Shown piece after piece: positions 26,534 to 34,892 of a DNA stretch of 52,202 nucleotides. Source of the DNA: Pseudomonas sp. ANT_H4 (GTDB taxonomy: Bacteria > Pseudomonadota > Gammaproteobacteria > Pseudomonadales > Pseudomonadaceae); NCBI RefSeq assembly GCF_008369295.1, contig NZ_VOBG01000034.1, positions 1 to 52,202 of the forward strand. Reading direction: 5' to 3'. Under the pieces are notes generated by a model that saw only the letters and a list, made by a program, of their open reading frames with translations, ran no database searches and was not told where the DNA came from. Every line of letters begins with the position of its first letter. Within the stretch, counting starts at the first letter, position 1. A program made the position numbers and the translations under genes.

Positions 26534-28147
26534 ATGAATCAGGACAATCTGATCGAAGTCCGCGACCTCTCCGTCGAGTTCGTGGTGGGCGCCAACCACC
26601 AGCGCGTGGTCGATGGCGTGAGTTTTGATATCAAGCGCGGCGAAACCCTGGCCCTGGTGGGCGAAAGCGGCTCTGGTAAATCGGTGACCGCTCACTCGAT
26701 CCTGCGCCTGCTGCCCTACCCGCTGGCGCGGCATCCGTCCGGCACTATCCAGTACGCCGGGCAAGACTTACTGACCCTGAAAGAAAAAACCATCCGGCAT
26801 ATTCGCGGCAACCGCATTGCGATGATCTTCCAGGAGCCGATGACCTCGTTGAACCCGCTGCATTCCATCGAGAAGCAGATCAACGAAGTGCTGGGCCTGC
26901 ACAAGGGCCTGACCGGCAAGGCCGCCACCATACGCACCCTGGAGCTGCTGGAGCTGGTGGGCATCCCCGAGCCCCACAAACGCCTCAAGGCCTTGCCCCA
27001 CGAACTGTCCGGCGGCCAGCGCCAGCGGGTGATGATCGCCATGGCCCTGGCCAACGAGCCGGAACTGCTGATCGCCGACGAGCCGACCACCGCCCTCGAC
27101 GTGACCGTGCAGTTGAAGATCCTGGAACTGCTCAAGGAGCTGCAGGCACGGTTGGGCATGGCCTTGCTGTTGATCAGCCACGACTTGAACCTGGTGCGGC
27201 GCATTGCCCATCGCGTGTGCGTGATGCAGCGCGGCTGTATCGTCGAGCAGGCTGATTGCGAAACGCTATTTCAGTCACCGCAGCATCCTTATACCCAGGA
27301 ACTGCTGGCCGCCGAGCCCAGTGGCTTGCCAGCCACCAATGTCATCGGCCCGCCATTGCTGGAGGTCGATGACCTGAAGGTCTGGTTCCCGATCAAGAAG
27401 GGGTTTCTGCGCACTACCGTCGATTACGTCAAGGCAGTAGACGGCATCAACTTCAGCCTGCCCCAGGGCCAAACCCTGGGCATCGTCGGTGAAAGCGGCT
27501 CGGGCAAGTCAACACTAGGCCTGGCTATCCTGCGGCTGATCGGCAGCAAGGGCGGTATTTGCTTCGAAGGCCAGCAACTGGATCGCCTCACCCAACAACA
27601 GGTGCGACCGTTGCGCCGGGAAATGCAGGTGGTGTTCCAAGACCCATTCGGCAGTTTGAGCCCGCGCATGTGCGTCAGCGAGATTGTTGGCGAAGGCCTG
27701 CGCATTCACAAGATGGGCAGCCCGGCCGAACAGGAGGAAGCGATTATCGCCGCCCTCAAGGAAGTCGGCCTGGACCCGCAAACCCGCCACCGTTACCCCC
27801 ATGAGTTCTCCGGCGGTCAACGCCAGCGCATCGCCATCGCCCGGGCACTGGTGCTCAAGCCAAGGCTGATCCTGCTGGACGAACCGACCTCGGCGCTTGA
27901 CCGCACGGTGCAGCGCCAGGTAGTGGAGCTACTGCGCAACCTACAGGCCAAGTACAACCTGACCTACCTGTTCATCAGCCATGACCTGGCGGTGGTCAAG
28001 GCCTTGAGTCACCAGTTGATGGTGGTCAAGCATGGGCAAGTGGTGGAACAGGGTGATGCGCAAGCGATCTTCGCCGATCCCCAGCATGCGTATACCCGGC
28101 AGTTGCTGGAGGCGGCATTTCTGGTGCCGTACCCAGAGAGCTCCTGA
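26534..28147 (+). CDS. nppD: ABC importer ATPase with two nucleotide-binding domains, YejF/NppD type
   Basis: A 537-residue protein with duplicated ATP-binding cassettes, so no separate second ATPase is needed. The first half has Walker A G-E-S-G-S-G-K-S, signature L-S-G-G-Q-R-Q-R and Walker B L-L-I-A-D-E-P-T. The second half has G-E-S-G-S-G-K-S-T, F-S-G-G-Q-R-Q-R and L-I-L-L-D-E-P-T. Each half carries the oligopeptide-transporter C-terminal region. The open frame reaches back to 26510, but ATG 26534 stands 1 base after the preceding stop. It is the last gene of the operon; no clear terminator was seen behind it. Confidence 0.94.
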   Translation: MNQDNLIEVRDLSVEFVVGANHQRVVDGVSFDIKRGETLALVGESGSGKSVTAHSILRLLPYPLARHPSGTIQYAGQDLLTLKEKTIRHIRGNRIAMIFQEPMTSLNPLHSIEKQINEVLGLHKGLTGKAATIRTLELLELVGIPEPHKRLKALPHELSGGQRQRVMIAMALANEPELLIADEPTTALDVTVQLKILELLKELQARLGMALLLISHDLNLVRRIAHRVCVMQRGCIVEQADCETLFQSPQHPYTQELLAAEPSGLPATNVIGPPLLEVDDLKVWFPIKKGFLRTTVDYVKAVDGINFSLPQGQTLGIVGESGSGKSTLGLAILRLIGSKGGICFEGQQLDRLTQQQVRPLRREMQVVFQDPFGSLSPRMCVSEIVGEGLRIHKMGSPAEQEEAIIAALKEVGLDPQTRHRYPHEFSGGQRQRIAIARALVLKPRLILLDEPTSALDRTVQRQVVELLRNLQAKYNLTYLFISHDLAVVKALSHQLMVVKHGQVVEQGDAQAIFADPQHAYTRQLLEAAFLVPYPESS

Positions 28148-28194
28148 ATCTATCCCCCTGTAGCGGCACGGGCCCTGAGGAAATACACCCAAAA

Positions 28195-28238
28195 GCAAAC
28201 CAATATCATTTGCACTGTTTTCGCCTCTTTGCTTTAAT
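28195..28238 (+). promoter_or_regulatory. Fur-box-like site overlapping a sigma-70 promoter for fecI
   Basis: Bases 28195-28213 match the 19-base Fur consensus at 12 positions by eye (complementary strand core AAATGATATT). The site overlaps a -35 box TTGCAC (28210-28215), which is 17 bases from a -10 box TTTAAT (28233-28238). Iron-loaded Fur binding there would block the polymerase. The promoter lies 39 bases before the sigma factor gene. Confidence 0.65.
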
Positions 28239-28277
28239 CGCGACCAATTCCTATTTACACCAAGGCATCTGTGCCGG

Positions 28278-28808
28278 ATGGATATTGTGTCGACCTCGCC
28301 TACCTCATTCAGCCTCCTCTATGGCACTCACCATTCCTGGCTGCTGGGGCTGTTGCGTCGGCGCCTGAGCAACCGCTGGGATGCAGCCGACCTGGCCCAC
28401 GACACGTTTATCCGCGTGCTCAAGCGCCCACTGGCCGAGGCTGGTGAAGTACGCGAGCGCTCCTATTTGGCCACCATCGCCCGTGGCCTGTGCATTGATC
28501 ACTGGCGCCGGCGACAGCTGGAACAGGCTTGGCTGCAAAGTCTCGCTGCACGCCCTGAAGCCGTACAGCCATCACCGGAACAACGGGCAATCATCGTCGA
28601 GACCCTCTACGAAGTGGACGCGATGCTGGCTCGCCTGCCCCAGAAGGTCCGCGAGGCCTTCCTGCTGGCCCAGTTGCACGCAATGCCCTACAAGCAAATC
28701 GGCATTCAGCTCGGGGTGTGCGAACGGATGGTGAAAAAATACCTGGCCCAGGCGCTGCTGCATTGCGCGGTGCTGGAAGCGGAACTGGACGGGATGCTGG
28801 TGGAATGA
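28278..28808 (+). CDS. ECF sigma factor, FecI type (iron starvation)
   Basis: A 176-residue extracytoplasmic-function sigma factor that directs transcription of the adjacent siderophore receptor gene. Region 2 (residues 1-75) shows D-A-A-D-L-A-H-D-T-F-I-R-V-L, where the FecI-class D-L-x-x-D-T-F motif binds the -10 element. Region 4 shows L-P-Q-K-V-R-E-A-F-L-L-A-Q-L...Y-K-Q-I-G. Its stop overlaps the start of the FecR gene (ATGA at 28805-28808), so sigma factor and regulator are made together. A Fur-type site lies upstream. The ligand-specific name (for example FiuI, FoxI) cannot be assigned from sequence. Confidence 0.92.
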   Translation: MDIVSTSPTSFSLLYGTHHSWLLGLLRRRLSNRWDAADLAHDTFIRVLKRPLAEAGEVRERSYLATIARGLCIDHWRRRQLEQAWLQSLAARPEAVQPSPEQRAIIVETLYEVDAMLARLPQKVREAFLLAQLHAMPYKQIGIQLGVCERMVKKYLAQALLHCAVLEAELDGMLVE

Positions 28809-29773
28809 ACAGCCCTGGAAAGCTCAGCCACGCCAGCCTGGAACAAGCCGCGCAATGGTACGTACGCCTGCAGGATCAGCCGGTGGGCGCGCAGGCACAG
28901 CAACACTGGCAGACCTGGCTGGGGCAAAGTCCTGAGCACCAGGCTGCCTGGCGTTATGTGGAGCGTGTCAGCCAACGCTTTGCGCCGCTGGCCGAGGAGT
29001 CCCATGGCGCCAGCCGCGCCCTGCGCAGTTCCCGACGCCAGACCCTCAAGGCCCTGCTGGTGCTGTGCGCAGGTTCAACGCTGGCCTGGGGTACCTGGCG
29101 CAACACCGCCCTGCCCCGGCTGGTGGGCGGCTGGAGTGCAGACTATGCCACCGCCAGCGGTGAAACCCGCGAAGCGCTGCTGGTTGATGGCAGCCACGTA
29201 TGGCTCAACGCATTGAGCGCCCTGGATGTGCGCTTTGATACCGTTCAACGCTTGCTGCACCTGCGCTTTGGCGAAGTGCTGATCGAGACCGCCAAGGATG
29301 GGAATCGTCCGTTCCTGGTGGAGACCGAACAGGGCCGCCTGCGCGCACTGGGCACCCGCTTCAGTGTCTTGCAAGACGGCGACAGTACTGCCCTCAATGT
29401 GTTTGAAGGCCGGGTCGAGGTGCGCACCGCCGCCAGCCAGCAGGTGCGAATTATCGAGGCCGGGCAGCAGGTGACATTCACCCGCGACAGATTCAACGCC
29501 ACCTCGCCAGCGTCCGCCACCCGAGAAGCCTGGTGCCGCGACGTGTTGCTGGCGGACAACCTCCCTCTCGGCAAGCTGATCGCCGAACTCAACCGCTATC
29601 GCCCAGGCCATCTGGGTTGCGATCCGGCGGTGGCACAACTGCCGGTGATGGGCTCATTCCCCCTCAAGGACAGCGATCACGCGCTGCACCTGCTGCAAGC
29701 CGCACTGCCGATTCGCGTGGACACACTCATGCCATGGTGGGTCACGGTCGGGCCGAAAAATCCTTCGGCATAA
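28805..29773 (+). CDS. FecR-type anti-sigma / sigma regulator
   Basis: A 322-residue inner-membrane protein that relays the signal from the outer-membrane receptor to the sigma factor. The N-terminal DUF4880 helix bundle (residues 1-60) has the W-x-x-x-L family pattern A-A-Q-W-Y-V-R-L...W-Q-T-W-L-G. One transmembrane helix follows (about residues 80-98). The periplasmic FecR domain (about 110-205) has V-W-L-N-A-L-S-A-L-D-V and a C-terminal STN-contacting region follows. The open frame extends to 28718, but ATG 28805 overlaps the sigma stop. The receptor gene follows 112 bases downstream. Confidence 0.92.
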   Translation: MNSPGKLSHASLEQAAQWYVRLQDQPVGAQAQQHWQTWLGQSPEHQAAWRYVERVSQRFAPLAEESHGASRALRSSRRQTLKALLVLCAGSTLAWGTWRNTALPRLVGGWSADYATASGETREALLVDGSHVWLNALSALDVRFDTVQRLLHLRFGEVLIETAKDGNRPFLVETEQGRLRALGTRFSVLQDGDSTALNVFEGRVEVRTAASQQVRIIEAGQQVTFTRDRFNATSPASATREAWCRDVLLADNLPLGKLIAELNRYRPGHLGCDPAVAQLPVMGSFPLKDSDHALHLLQAALPIRVDTLMPWWVTVGPKNPSA

Positions 29774-29885
29774 AAAAGTTTCCGTTATCAGTTCCCTTTT
29801 CCAACGCTCGTTCGGTTAACCCAGCAGACGCTTTCGTATTCACCGAACGACTTGATCCAACGCCTGGAAAAAAGGGAAACCCTCC

Positions 29886-32354
29886 ATGTTGCAACCCGCT
29901 GCTTTCGCTGTACGTCCGTTGGCGCTGGCCATCACCGCTACCCTGCTCTGCCTGGGCTCGCTCAATGTCCAGTCCGCCGAAGCGCCATCGACCCAAGAAG
30001 CCACCCGCAGCTACAACATCGCCGGAGGCTCCCTGGTCAGCGTGTTGAACCGCTTTGCCGAGCAGTCGGGAATTTTCATCGCCGGTCACAACAGCCTGGC
30101 CACCGGAAAAACCAGCCCAGGTCTCAGTGGCAGCTACACACCGGCCAGCGGTTTGCAGCGCCTGTTGCAAGACAGTGGCCTGCAAGCCCTACCCCAGGGC
30201 AACAACGGCTACGTGCTGGAACTGGCGCCTGTCAGCACCGGCGCCCTGGAACTGGGCGCCACCACCATCTCCGGCCAGGGCCTGGGCGCCACCACCGAAG
30301 ACAGTCACGCCTACACCACCAGTTCGATGTCTTCGGCCACCGGCTTGCCGCTATCGATCCGCGAGACACCACAATCGGTGACGGTGATTACCCGCCAGCA
30401 AATGGACGACCAGGGCTCCAACAGCATCGCCGACACCCTGCGGCGCGCGCCGGGCGTCAGCGTGCAGAACTACGACAGTGAACGCTGGGAGTTCTCCAGT
30501 CGTGGCCTGCCGATCACCAATTTTCAGTACGACGGCGTCAACTCCACCTACGACGGTGTGTATGACTACGGCACCACCAGCACCGACATGGCCGTCTACG
30601 ATCACCTGGAAATCATCAAGGGTTCTTCGGGCCTGATGACCGGTGCTGGCGACCCATCAGCCACGGTCAACCTGATCCGTAAAAAGCCCACCAAGGAATT
30701 CAAGGCCTCGGTGACCGGCACCGTCGGCTCCTGGGACAACTACCGCACCGAAGGCGATATTTCCGGCTCGCTGACCGAATCGGGCAACGTGCGCGGGCGC
30801 TTTGTCGGGGTCTATCAGGATCGCTCGTCCTACCTGGATCACTACCAGAACACCAAGGATATCGCCTACGGCATCCTCGAAGCCGACCTGACGCCGGACA
30901 CCTTGCTGACCTTCGGCATCGACCAGCAGGACACCCGCTCCCGTGGCGCCAGCTGGACCGGGTTCCCGATGTATTTCAGCAACGGCAATCGGACTAATTT
31001 CTCCCGGTCCTTCAACCCGGCCGCCGACTGGAGCCGCCGCGACTTCCAGAACCAGACGCTCTTCGCCTCGGTGCAACAAAAACTGGCCAACGACTGGTCG
31101 CTGAAAGTCAGCCTGGACCGCAAGCGCAGCCAGCACGACACCCTGCTCGCCTCCGCCAGTGGCGGCAACCCGGACCAGGTCACCGGCGACGGCATGTACA
31201 TGTTCATGGGCAAGTACAAGGGCGATCAGGTGCAGAACACCCTGGACGTCAACCTCAACGGCCCGTTCAGTCTGTTTGGCCGCGAGCACGAGTTGGTCAT
31301 GGGCTTCATGGCCACCCGCTCGAAACAGGACATTCCGGTCTACGGCTCGATTTACCCGCCAGTGGGTGGCAGCATTTATGACTGGCGCGGCGAATACCTG
31401 AAACCGAACATCCCGCGCAGTGGCCAGACCGACATCGTCGAGCGCCAGACCGGGGCCTATCTGGCCACCCGACTGAAGCCCACCGATGACTTGTCGGTGA
31501 TCCTTGGCACACGGGTCAGCAACTTCAGCAGCAACGACAACACCGATTTCTACGACCCGGCGACTGCCGATAATCGCACCAGTTACAAGCAGACCGGCGT
31601 CGTCACCCCGTATGCCGGTATTGTCTACGACCTCAACGATATCTGGTCGGTGTACACCAGCTACACCAAGATCTTCCAGCCGCAAAACAGCAAGGACGTC
31701 GACCGTAAACTGCTTGACCCGATCGAAGGTGACACCTACGAAGCCGGCCTCAAGGCCGCATTTTTCGACGGTCGTCTGAATGCCAGTTTCGCCGCTTTCC
31801 GCATCGAGCAGGACAACGTTGCCCAATACGTCTCCGGCTTTGAAACCGACTCGGTGTATCGCCCGATTGCCGGCGCCACCACCAAGGGTTTCGAGGTGGA
31901 ACTGGCCGGTGAAGTGCTCGATGGCTGGAATGTCTCGGCCGGCTACACCTACCAGCACACTCGCGATGCCAACAACGACTACGTCTACAGCTCAGTCCTG
32001 CAAACCACCACGCCGCAGCAAGTGGTGCGCCTGTTCAACTCCTATCGCCTGCCAGGCGCCCTGGAGAACGTGACGCTGGGCGCCGGCGTGAACTGGCAGA
32101 GCGAGTTCTTCGGCAACGTGTTCCAGCCCAATCCCAATGACTCGATCAACTTCGGTCAATACGAACGTATCACCCAGGACAACTACTTCCTGGTGGACCT
32201 GATGGCGCGCTATCGCTTCAACGAGCATTTGAGCACCACCTTGAACGTCAAGAATGCCTTCGACAAAAAGTACTACACGGGCCTGGGCAACTTTGGCACC
32301 GGCTTCTATGGCGAGCCCCGCAGCCTGCAACTGGCGACCAAGTGGGACTTCTGA
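29886..32354 (+). CDS. TonB-dependent siderophore receptor / transducer with STN domain
   Basis: An 822-residue outer-membrane receptor. A signal peptide (about residues 1-34) is followed by the STN signalling domain (about 40-105, Y-N-I-A-G-G-S-L...L-N-R-F-A), which contacts FecR. Then come the plug (R-E-T-P-Q-S-V-T-V-I-T...A-P-G-V) and a 22-strand barrel ending in ...L-A-T-K-W-D-F with the terminal phenylalanine needed for BAM assembly. Overall it resembles FhuE/FpvA-type hydroxamate and mixed siderophore receptors. It is probably used for a foreign siderophore, since no biosynthesis genes are nearby. Regulated by the upstream sigma/FecR pair; the 112-base leader should hold the FecI-dependent promoter, which I could not place with confidence. 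Confidence 0.92.
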   Translation: MLQPAAFAVRPLALAITATLLCLGSLNVQSAEAPSTQEATRSYNIAGGSLVSVLNRFAEQSGIFIAGHNSLATGKTSPGLSGSYTPASGLQRLLQDSGLQALPQGNNGYVLELAPVSTGALELGATTISGQGLGATTEDSHAYTTSSMSSATGLPLSIRETPQSVTVITRQQMDDQGSNSIADTLRRAPGVSVQNYDSERWEFSSRGLPITNFQYDGVNSTYDGVYDYGTTSTDMAVYDHLEIIKGSSGLMTGAGDPSATVNLIRKKPTKEFKASVTGTVGSWDNYRTEGDISGSLTESGNVRGRFVGVYQDRSSYLDHYQNTKDIAYGILEADLTPDTLLTFGIDQQDTRSRGASWTGFPMYFSNGNRTNFSRSFNPAADWSRRDFQNQTLFASVQQKLANDWSLKVSLDRKRSQHDTLLASASGGNPDQVTGDGMYMFMGKYKGDQVQNTLDVNLNGPFSLFGREHELVMGFMATRSKQDIPVYGSIYPPVGGSIYDWRGEYLKPNIPRSGQTDIVERQTGAYLATRLKPTDDLSVILGTRVSNFSSNDNTDFYDPATADNRTSYKQTGVVTPYAGIVYDLNDIWSVYTSYTKIFQPQNSKDVDRKLLDPIEGDTYEAGLKAAFFDGRLNASFAAFRIEQDNVAQYVSGFETDSVYRPIAGATTKGFEVELAGEVLDGWNVSAGYTYQHTRDANNDYVYSSVLQTTTPQQVVRLFNSYRLPGALENVTLGAGVNWQSEFFGNVFQPNPNDSINFGQYERITQDNYFLVDLMARYRFNEHLSTTLNVKNAFDKKYYTGLGNFGTGFYGEPRSLQLATKWDF

Positions 32355-32430
32355 CCTGATGCACGTGGCGATTCAGCGCAAGGCTGTGTAATGTTCCAGG
32401 CTCGACCTTGCTCGGGATGGAGCTACGGAC

Positions 32431-33264
32431 ATGTCGCTGAACGCCACTGATCAACCTTCGTGTGCGCCGCGCTTCTGGCGCGACGACAGCCTGCCTTTCA
32501 TCGAGGCCCGGACCATCGTCGATGGTCGCAAGGTCTGCTACACCCGGCATTCCCACGAGCACTTTTCGATTGGCGCAATCACCGCCGGGCAGAGCCTGTA
32601 TATCCACGGTTCGTCTACTTTCCAGATCAGCGCCGGCACCGTGGTCCTGATGAACCCCGGCGACGTCCACGCCTGCAATCCCATCGACGACCAGCCCTGG
32701 TCCTATCACATGCTGTATATCGACACGCCCTGGCTGACCGATCTGCAACATCAATTGGGGTTCAGCACAGAGCTGGACTTTCGTCAGTTCACCACCACCC
32801 ACACTCGCGACCCCGTGCTATTTGGCGGCTTGAACGAGCTGTATGAAGTATTGGTGGACGAGCAGGCCGAGCACTTGCACAAGCAGAGCGCGGTGGTGAG
32901 TTTTTTCAGTGAGGTGCAGTTACGCCTGAACCCGGCGACAACCGTTGTACGTGAGGTCAACCACAAGCTGGAGCGGGCCGCCGAGTACATCCGCGAACAT
33001 TGTACCGAGGCGCTGAAACTGGAAGACATCTGCCAGGCGGTGCAGTTGTCGCCGTCGTACCTGATCCGGGCGTTCAAACAGTATTACGGCATGACGCCCC
33101 ATGCGTTCCTGGTTAACCGTCGCATCCAGTTTGCCCGCGCCCAACTGCGCGACGGCCAGTTGATCGCCGACGTGGCACTGGCCGCGGGCTTTGCCGACCA
33201 GGCGCATTTCCAACGCACCTTCAAGCAGCACTTGGCGGCCACGCCAGGGCAGTATCGCGACTGA
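32431..33264 (+). CDS. AraC-family transcriptional regulator
   Basis: A 277-residue protein. The N-terminal cupin sensor (residues 20-150) shows H-S-H-E-H-F-S-I-G-A-I and L-M-N-P-G-D-V-H-A-C-N-P. The C-terminal double helix-turn-helix (about 175-277) shows L-E-D-I-C-Q-A-V-Q-L-S-P-S-Y-L-I-R-A-F-K and V-A-L-A-A-G-F-A-D-Q-A-H-F-Q-R-T-F-K. GGAG stands eight bases before the ATG. It is 76 bases behind the siderophore receptor and meets the LysE gene tail to tail. The pairing AraC-LysE is common for regulators of amino-acid exporters, so it may control that gene rather than iron uptake; neither is proven. Confidence 0.9.
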   Translation: MSLNATDQPSCAPRFWRDDSLPFIEARTIVDGRKVCYTRHSHEHFSIGAITAGQSLYIHGSSTFQISAGTVVLMNPGDVHACNPIDDQPWSYHMLYIDTPWLTDLQHQLGFSTELDFRQFTTTHTRDPVLFGGLNELYEVLVDEQAEHLHKQSAVVSFFSEVQLRLNPATTVVREVNHKLERAAEYIREHCTEALKLEDICQAVQLSPSYLIRAFKQYYGMTPHAFLVNRRIQFARAQLRDGQLIADVALAAGFADQAHFQRTFKQHLAATPGQYRD

Positions 33265-33265
33265 G

Positions 33266-33853
33266 TCAGGCCAGCAGCAGGTACACCACGCTGATCACCA
33301 GCAACAGCGCCATCACACGGTTGAATAGGCGCATGCCACGGGCATTACTCAGGTAACGGCGAAAGAACGTCCCAACGTAGGCCCAGCACGCCACCGATAG
33401 ATAACAGACCACCAGATACACCGCCGCCAGTTGCCAGACCTGCCGGGCTTCTCCCTGAGCGGCGAACAGCCCCATCCCCGCGACACAAGCCAGCCAAGCC
33501 TTGGGATTGAGCCATTGCATGATCGCGCCGTAGAGCATCGACGGCGCGGTCGCCGTCCCTTCTGCATCAAGCCGACCATCGTCGACGGCCAGTTTGTAAG
33601 CCATGTAGAGCAAGAAGGCGACGCCGGCCCATTGAATGCCCTGAGTCAGCACCGGCCAGCGCACCAACAGCTCATGTAACCCCAGGCCGATCAACACCAG
33701 CAGCAAGGTGAACCCCAGGGATGCCCCAGCCACATGCTTCTGGCTGGCGCCAAAACCAAAACGCGCCCCCGAACTCAAGGCCACCACGTTCACCGGCCCC
33801 GGTGTAATGGAGGTGGCCAGTGCGAAGGCGGCCATGGACATGATCAAACTCAT
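33266..33853 (-). CDS. LysE/RhtB-family amino acid exporter
   Basis: A 195-residue inner-membrane protein with about six hydrophobic helices. The LysE family motif lies in the first segment: S-I-T-P-G-P-V-N-V-V-A-L-S-S-G-A-R-F-G. Substrates of this family are amino acids or derivatives (homoserine, threonine, leucine, cysteine); which one is unknown here. AAGGGAAG precedes the ATG. The stop codon is one base from the AraC stop, so the two genes are convergent. The 243 bases upstream contain only a possible short frame and a REP-like palindrome. Confidence 0.9.
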   Translation of the reverse strand: MSLIMSMAAFALATSITPGPVNVVALSSGARFGFGASQKHVAGASLGFTLLLVLIGLGLHELLVRWPVLTQGIQWAGVAFLLYMAYKLAVDDGRLDAEGTATAPSMLYGAIMQWLNPKAWLACVAGMGLFAAQGEARQVWQLAAVYLVVCYLSVACWAYVGTFFRRYLSNARGMRLFNRVMALLLVISVVYLLLA

Positions 33854-33935
33854 TGCGCTTCCCTTTTGTTTTGTCAGGTGGGTATGACAAACACGATAAA
33901 GCGCCTTGCTGATCAGGTATTGAAGAAAATGCCCC

Positions 33936-34085
33936 TCACTCCCCCGTCATCCGCTCCAGGCTATTGCTCAAATGCAGCAACATCGCCGCCCGCGCTACCG
34001 AACCTGCGGCAATGGCCGCGTCACCGTAGGCAAACACGCCGGTTATGCCTGATGGATGATTTTTTGTGGTGAGGGCCAAGGCCAC
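33936..34085 (-). other. Possible short or relict coding frame, unassigned
   Basis: Between nudK and the LysE gene the minus strand has a 49-codon frame starting with GTG at 34085 and ending at 33936. The part after codon 10 reads like a real protein end: A-Y-G-D-A-A-I-A-A-G-S-V-A-R-A-A-M-L-L-H-L. It is alanine-rich and amphipathic. Its first codons lie inside the palindrome at 34065-34093, so it may be the 3' remnant of a gene cut by the repeat. I do not recognise a family and no ribosome site is evident. Confidence 0.2.
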
Positions 34086-34093
34086 TCACCACA
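34065..34093. repeat. REP-like palindrome behind nudK
   Basis: The inverted repeat TGTGGTGAG (34065-34073) ... CTCACCACA (34085-34093) has an inner GGCC-AA-GGCC. It resembles the palindrome at 10734-10763 (TGTGGCGAG...CTCGCCACA). It ends four bases before the nudK stop codon; in the nudK direction it is followed by an A-run rather than a T-run, so it is a stabilising hairpin at most, not a canonical terminator. Confidence 0.7.
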
Positions 34094-34096
34094 CCG

Positions 34097-34693
34097 TTAA
34101 TCCGCAGACAACGCCGCCTTGAGCAACCGTAACTCCAGGTACTGCAGCAACATGATGGTCTTGCCATCAACGATCTCACCACGCTCCACCATGGCAATCG
34201 CCTCTTCAAACCCCAGCTCCAAGACCTCGATATCTTCGCCCTCATCTTCCAGGCCACCGCCATCCCCCACACGGTCACTGGGCTGGTATTGGCCAATAAA
34301 AAAATGAATGCGTTCGGTCACCGAGCCTGGGCTCATAAAGGCCGAATAGATCTTTTCCACATGCCCGACCCGGTAGCCGGTTTCTTCCTCTGCTTCCAGG
34401 CGAATGCGTTCCTCGGGGCTGGCGTTGTCAAGCAACCCCGCTGCGGATTCGATCAGGTAGCCACCGTGGCCGTTGACGAACGTCGGCATACGGAACTGGC
34501 GGATCAACAGCACGGTGCGTTGCAGGGCGTTGTACAGCAGGATGGTTGCGCCGTTGCCACGGTCGTAGACCTCGCGGGTCTGTGCCTGCCAGCTGCCGTC
34601 GCGACGGCGTAGGTCAAAGCTGTATTTTTTCAGCAGGTACCAGTTGTCCGAGAGGGTTTCTTCAGCAGTGATGCGTACAGAGCTGTTGTCCAT
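34097..34693 (-). CDS. nudK: Nudix hydrolase, GDP-mannose pyrophosphatase type
   Basis: A 198-residue Nudix enzyme that in E. coli hydrolyses GDP-mannose to GMP and mannose-1-phosphate. The Nudix box is visible as A-A-G-L-L-D-N-A-S-P-E-E-R-I-R-L-E-A-E-E-E-T-G, with the R-E-x-x-E-E core varied to R-L-E-A-E-E-E. The following region S-P-G-S-V-T-E-R-I-H-F-F is the family's dimer/active-site signature. The Met at 34693 is the probable start; an open extension runs to 34726. ADP-ribose pyrophosphatase activity is the main alternative. It is divergent from the cyclase gene. Confidence 0.85.
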   Translation of the reverse strand: MDNSSVRITAEETLSDNWYLLKKYSFDLRRRDGSWQAQTREVYDRGNGATILLYNALQRTVLLIRQFRMPTFVNGHGGYLIESAAGLLDNASPEERIRLEAEEETGYRVGHVEKIYSAFMSPGSVTERIHFFIGQYQPSDRVGDGGGLEDEGEDIEVLELGFEEAIAMVERGEIVDGKTIMLLQYLELRLLKAALSAD

Positions 34694-34892
34694 GACCAGG
34701 CCTTTTTTCCTTGGGATATGGAGCATGTCGTTGCCGCTCGCGCATCGTCAAGCGGACGATGGCGCAACACCCCGTAGATCCGGCTACAATCGCGCCCCAT
34801 CTTCATCCCGCTGACGGCTCAAGAGCCAGGCTGCGCCACTTCCAGGCGTCCCTCAGGGGGTATCTCGACAGTGCGTTTGCGGGGTCAAGGAC

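Noticed and set aside
30657..31958. 433-codon minus-strand frame opposite the siderophore receptor
   Set aside because: Antisense shadow of a barrel-coding region.
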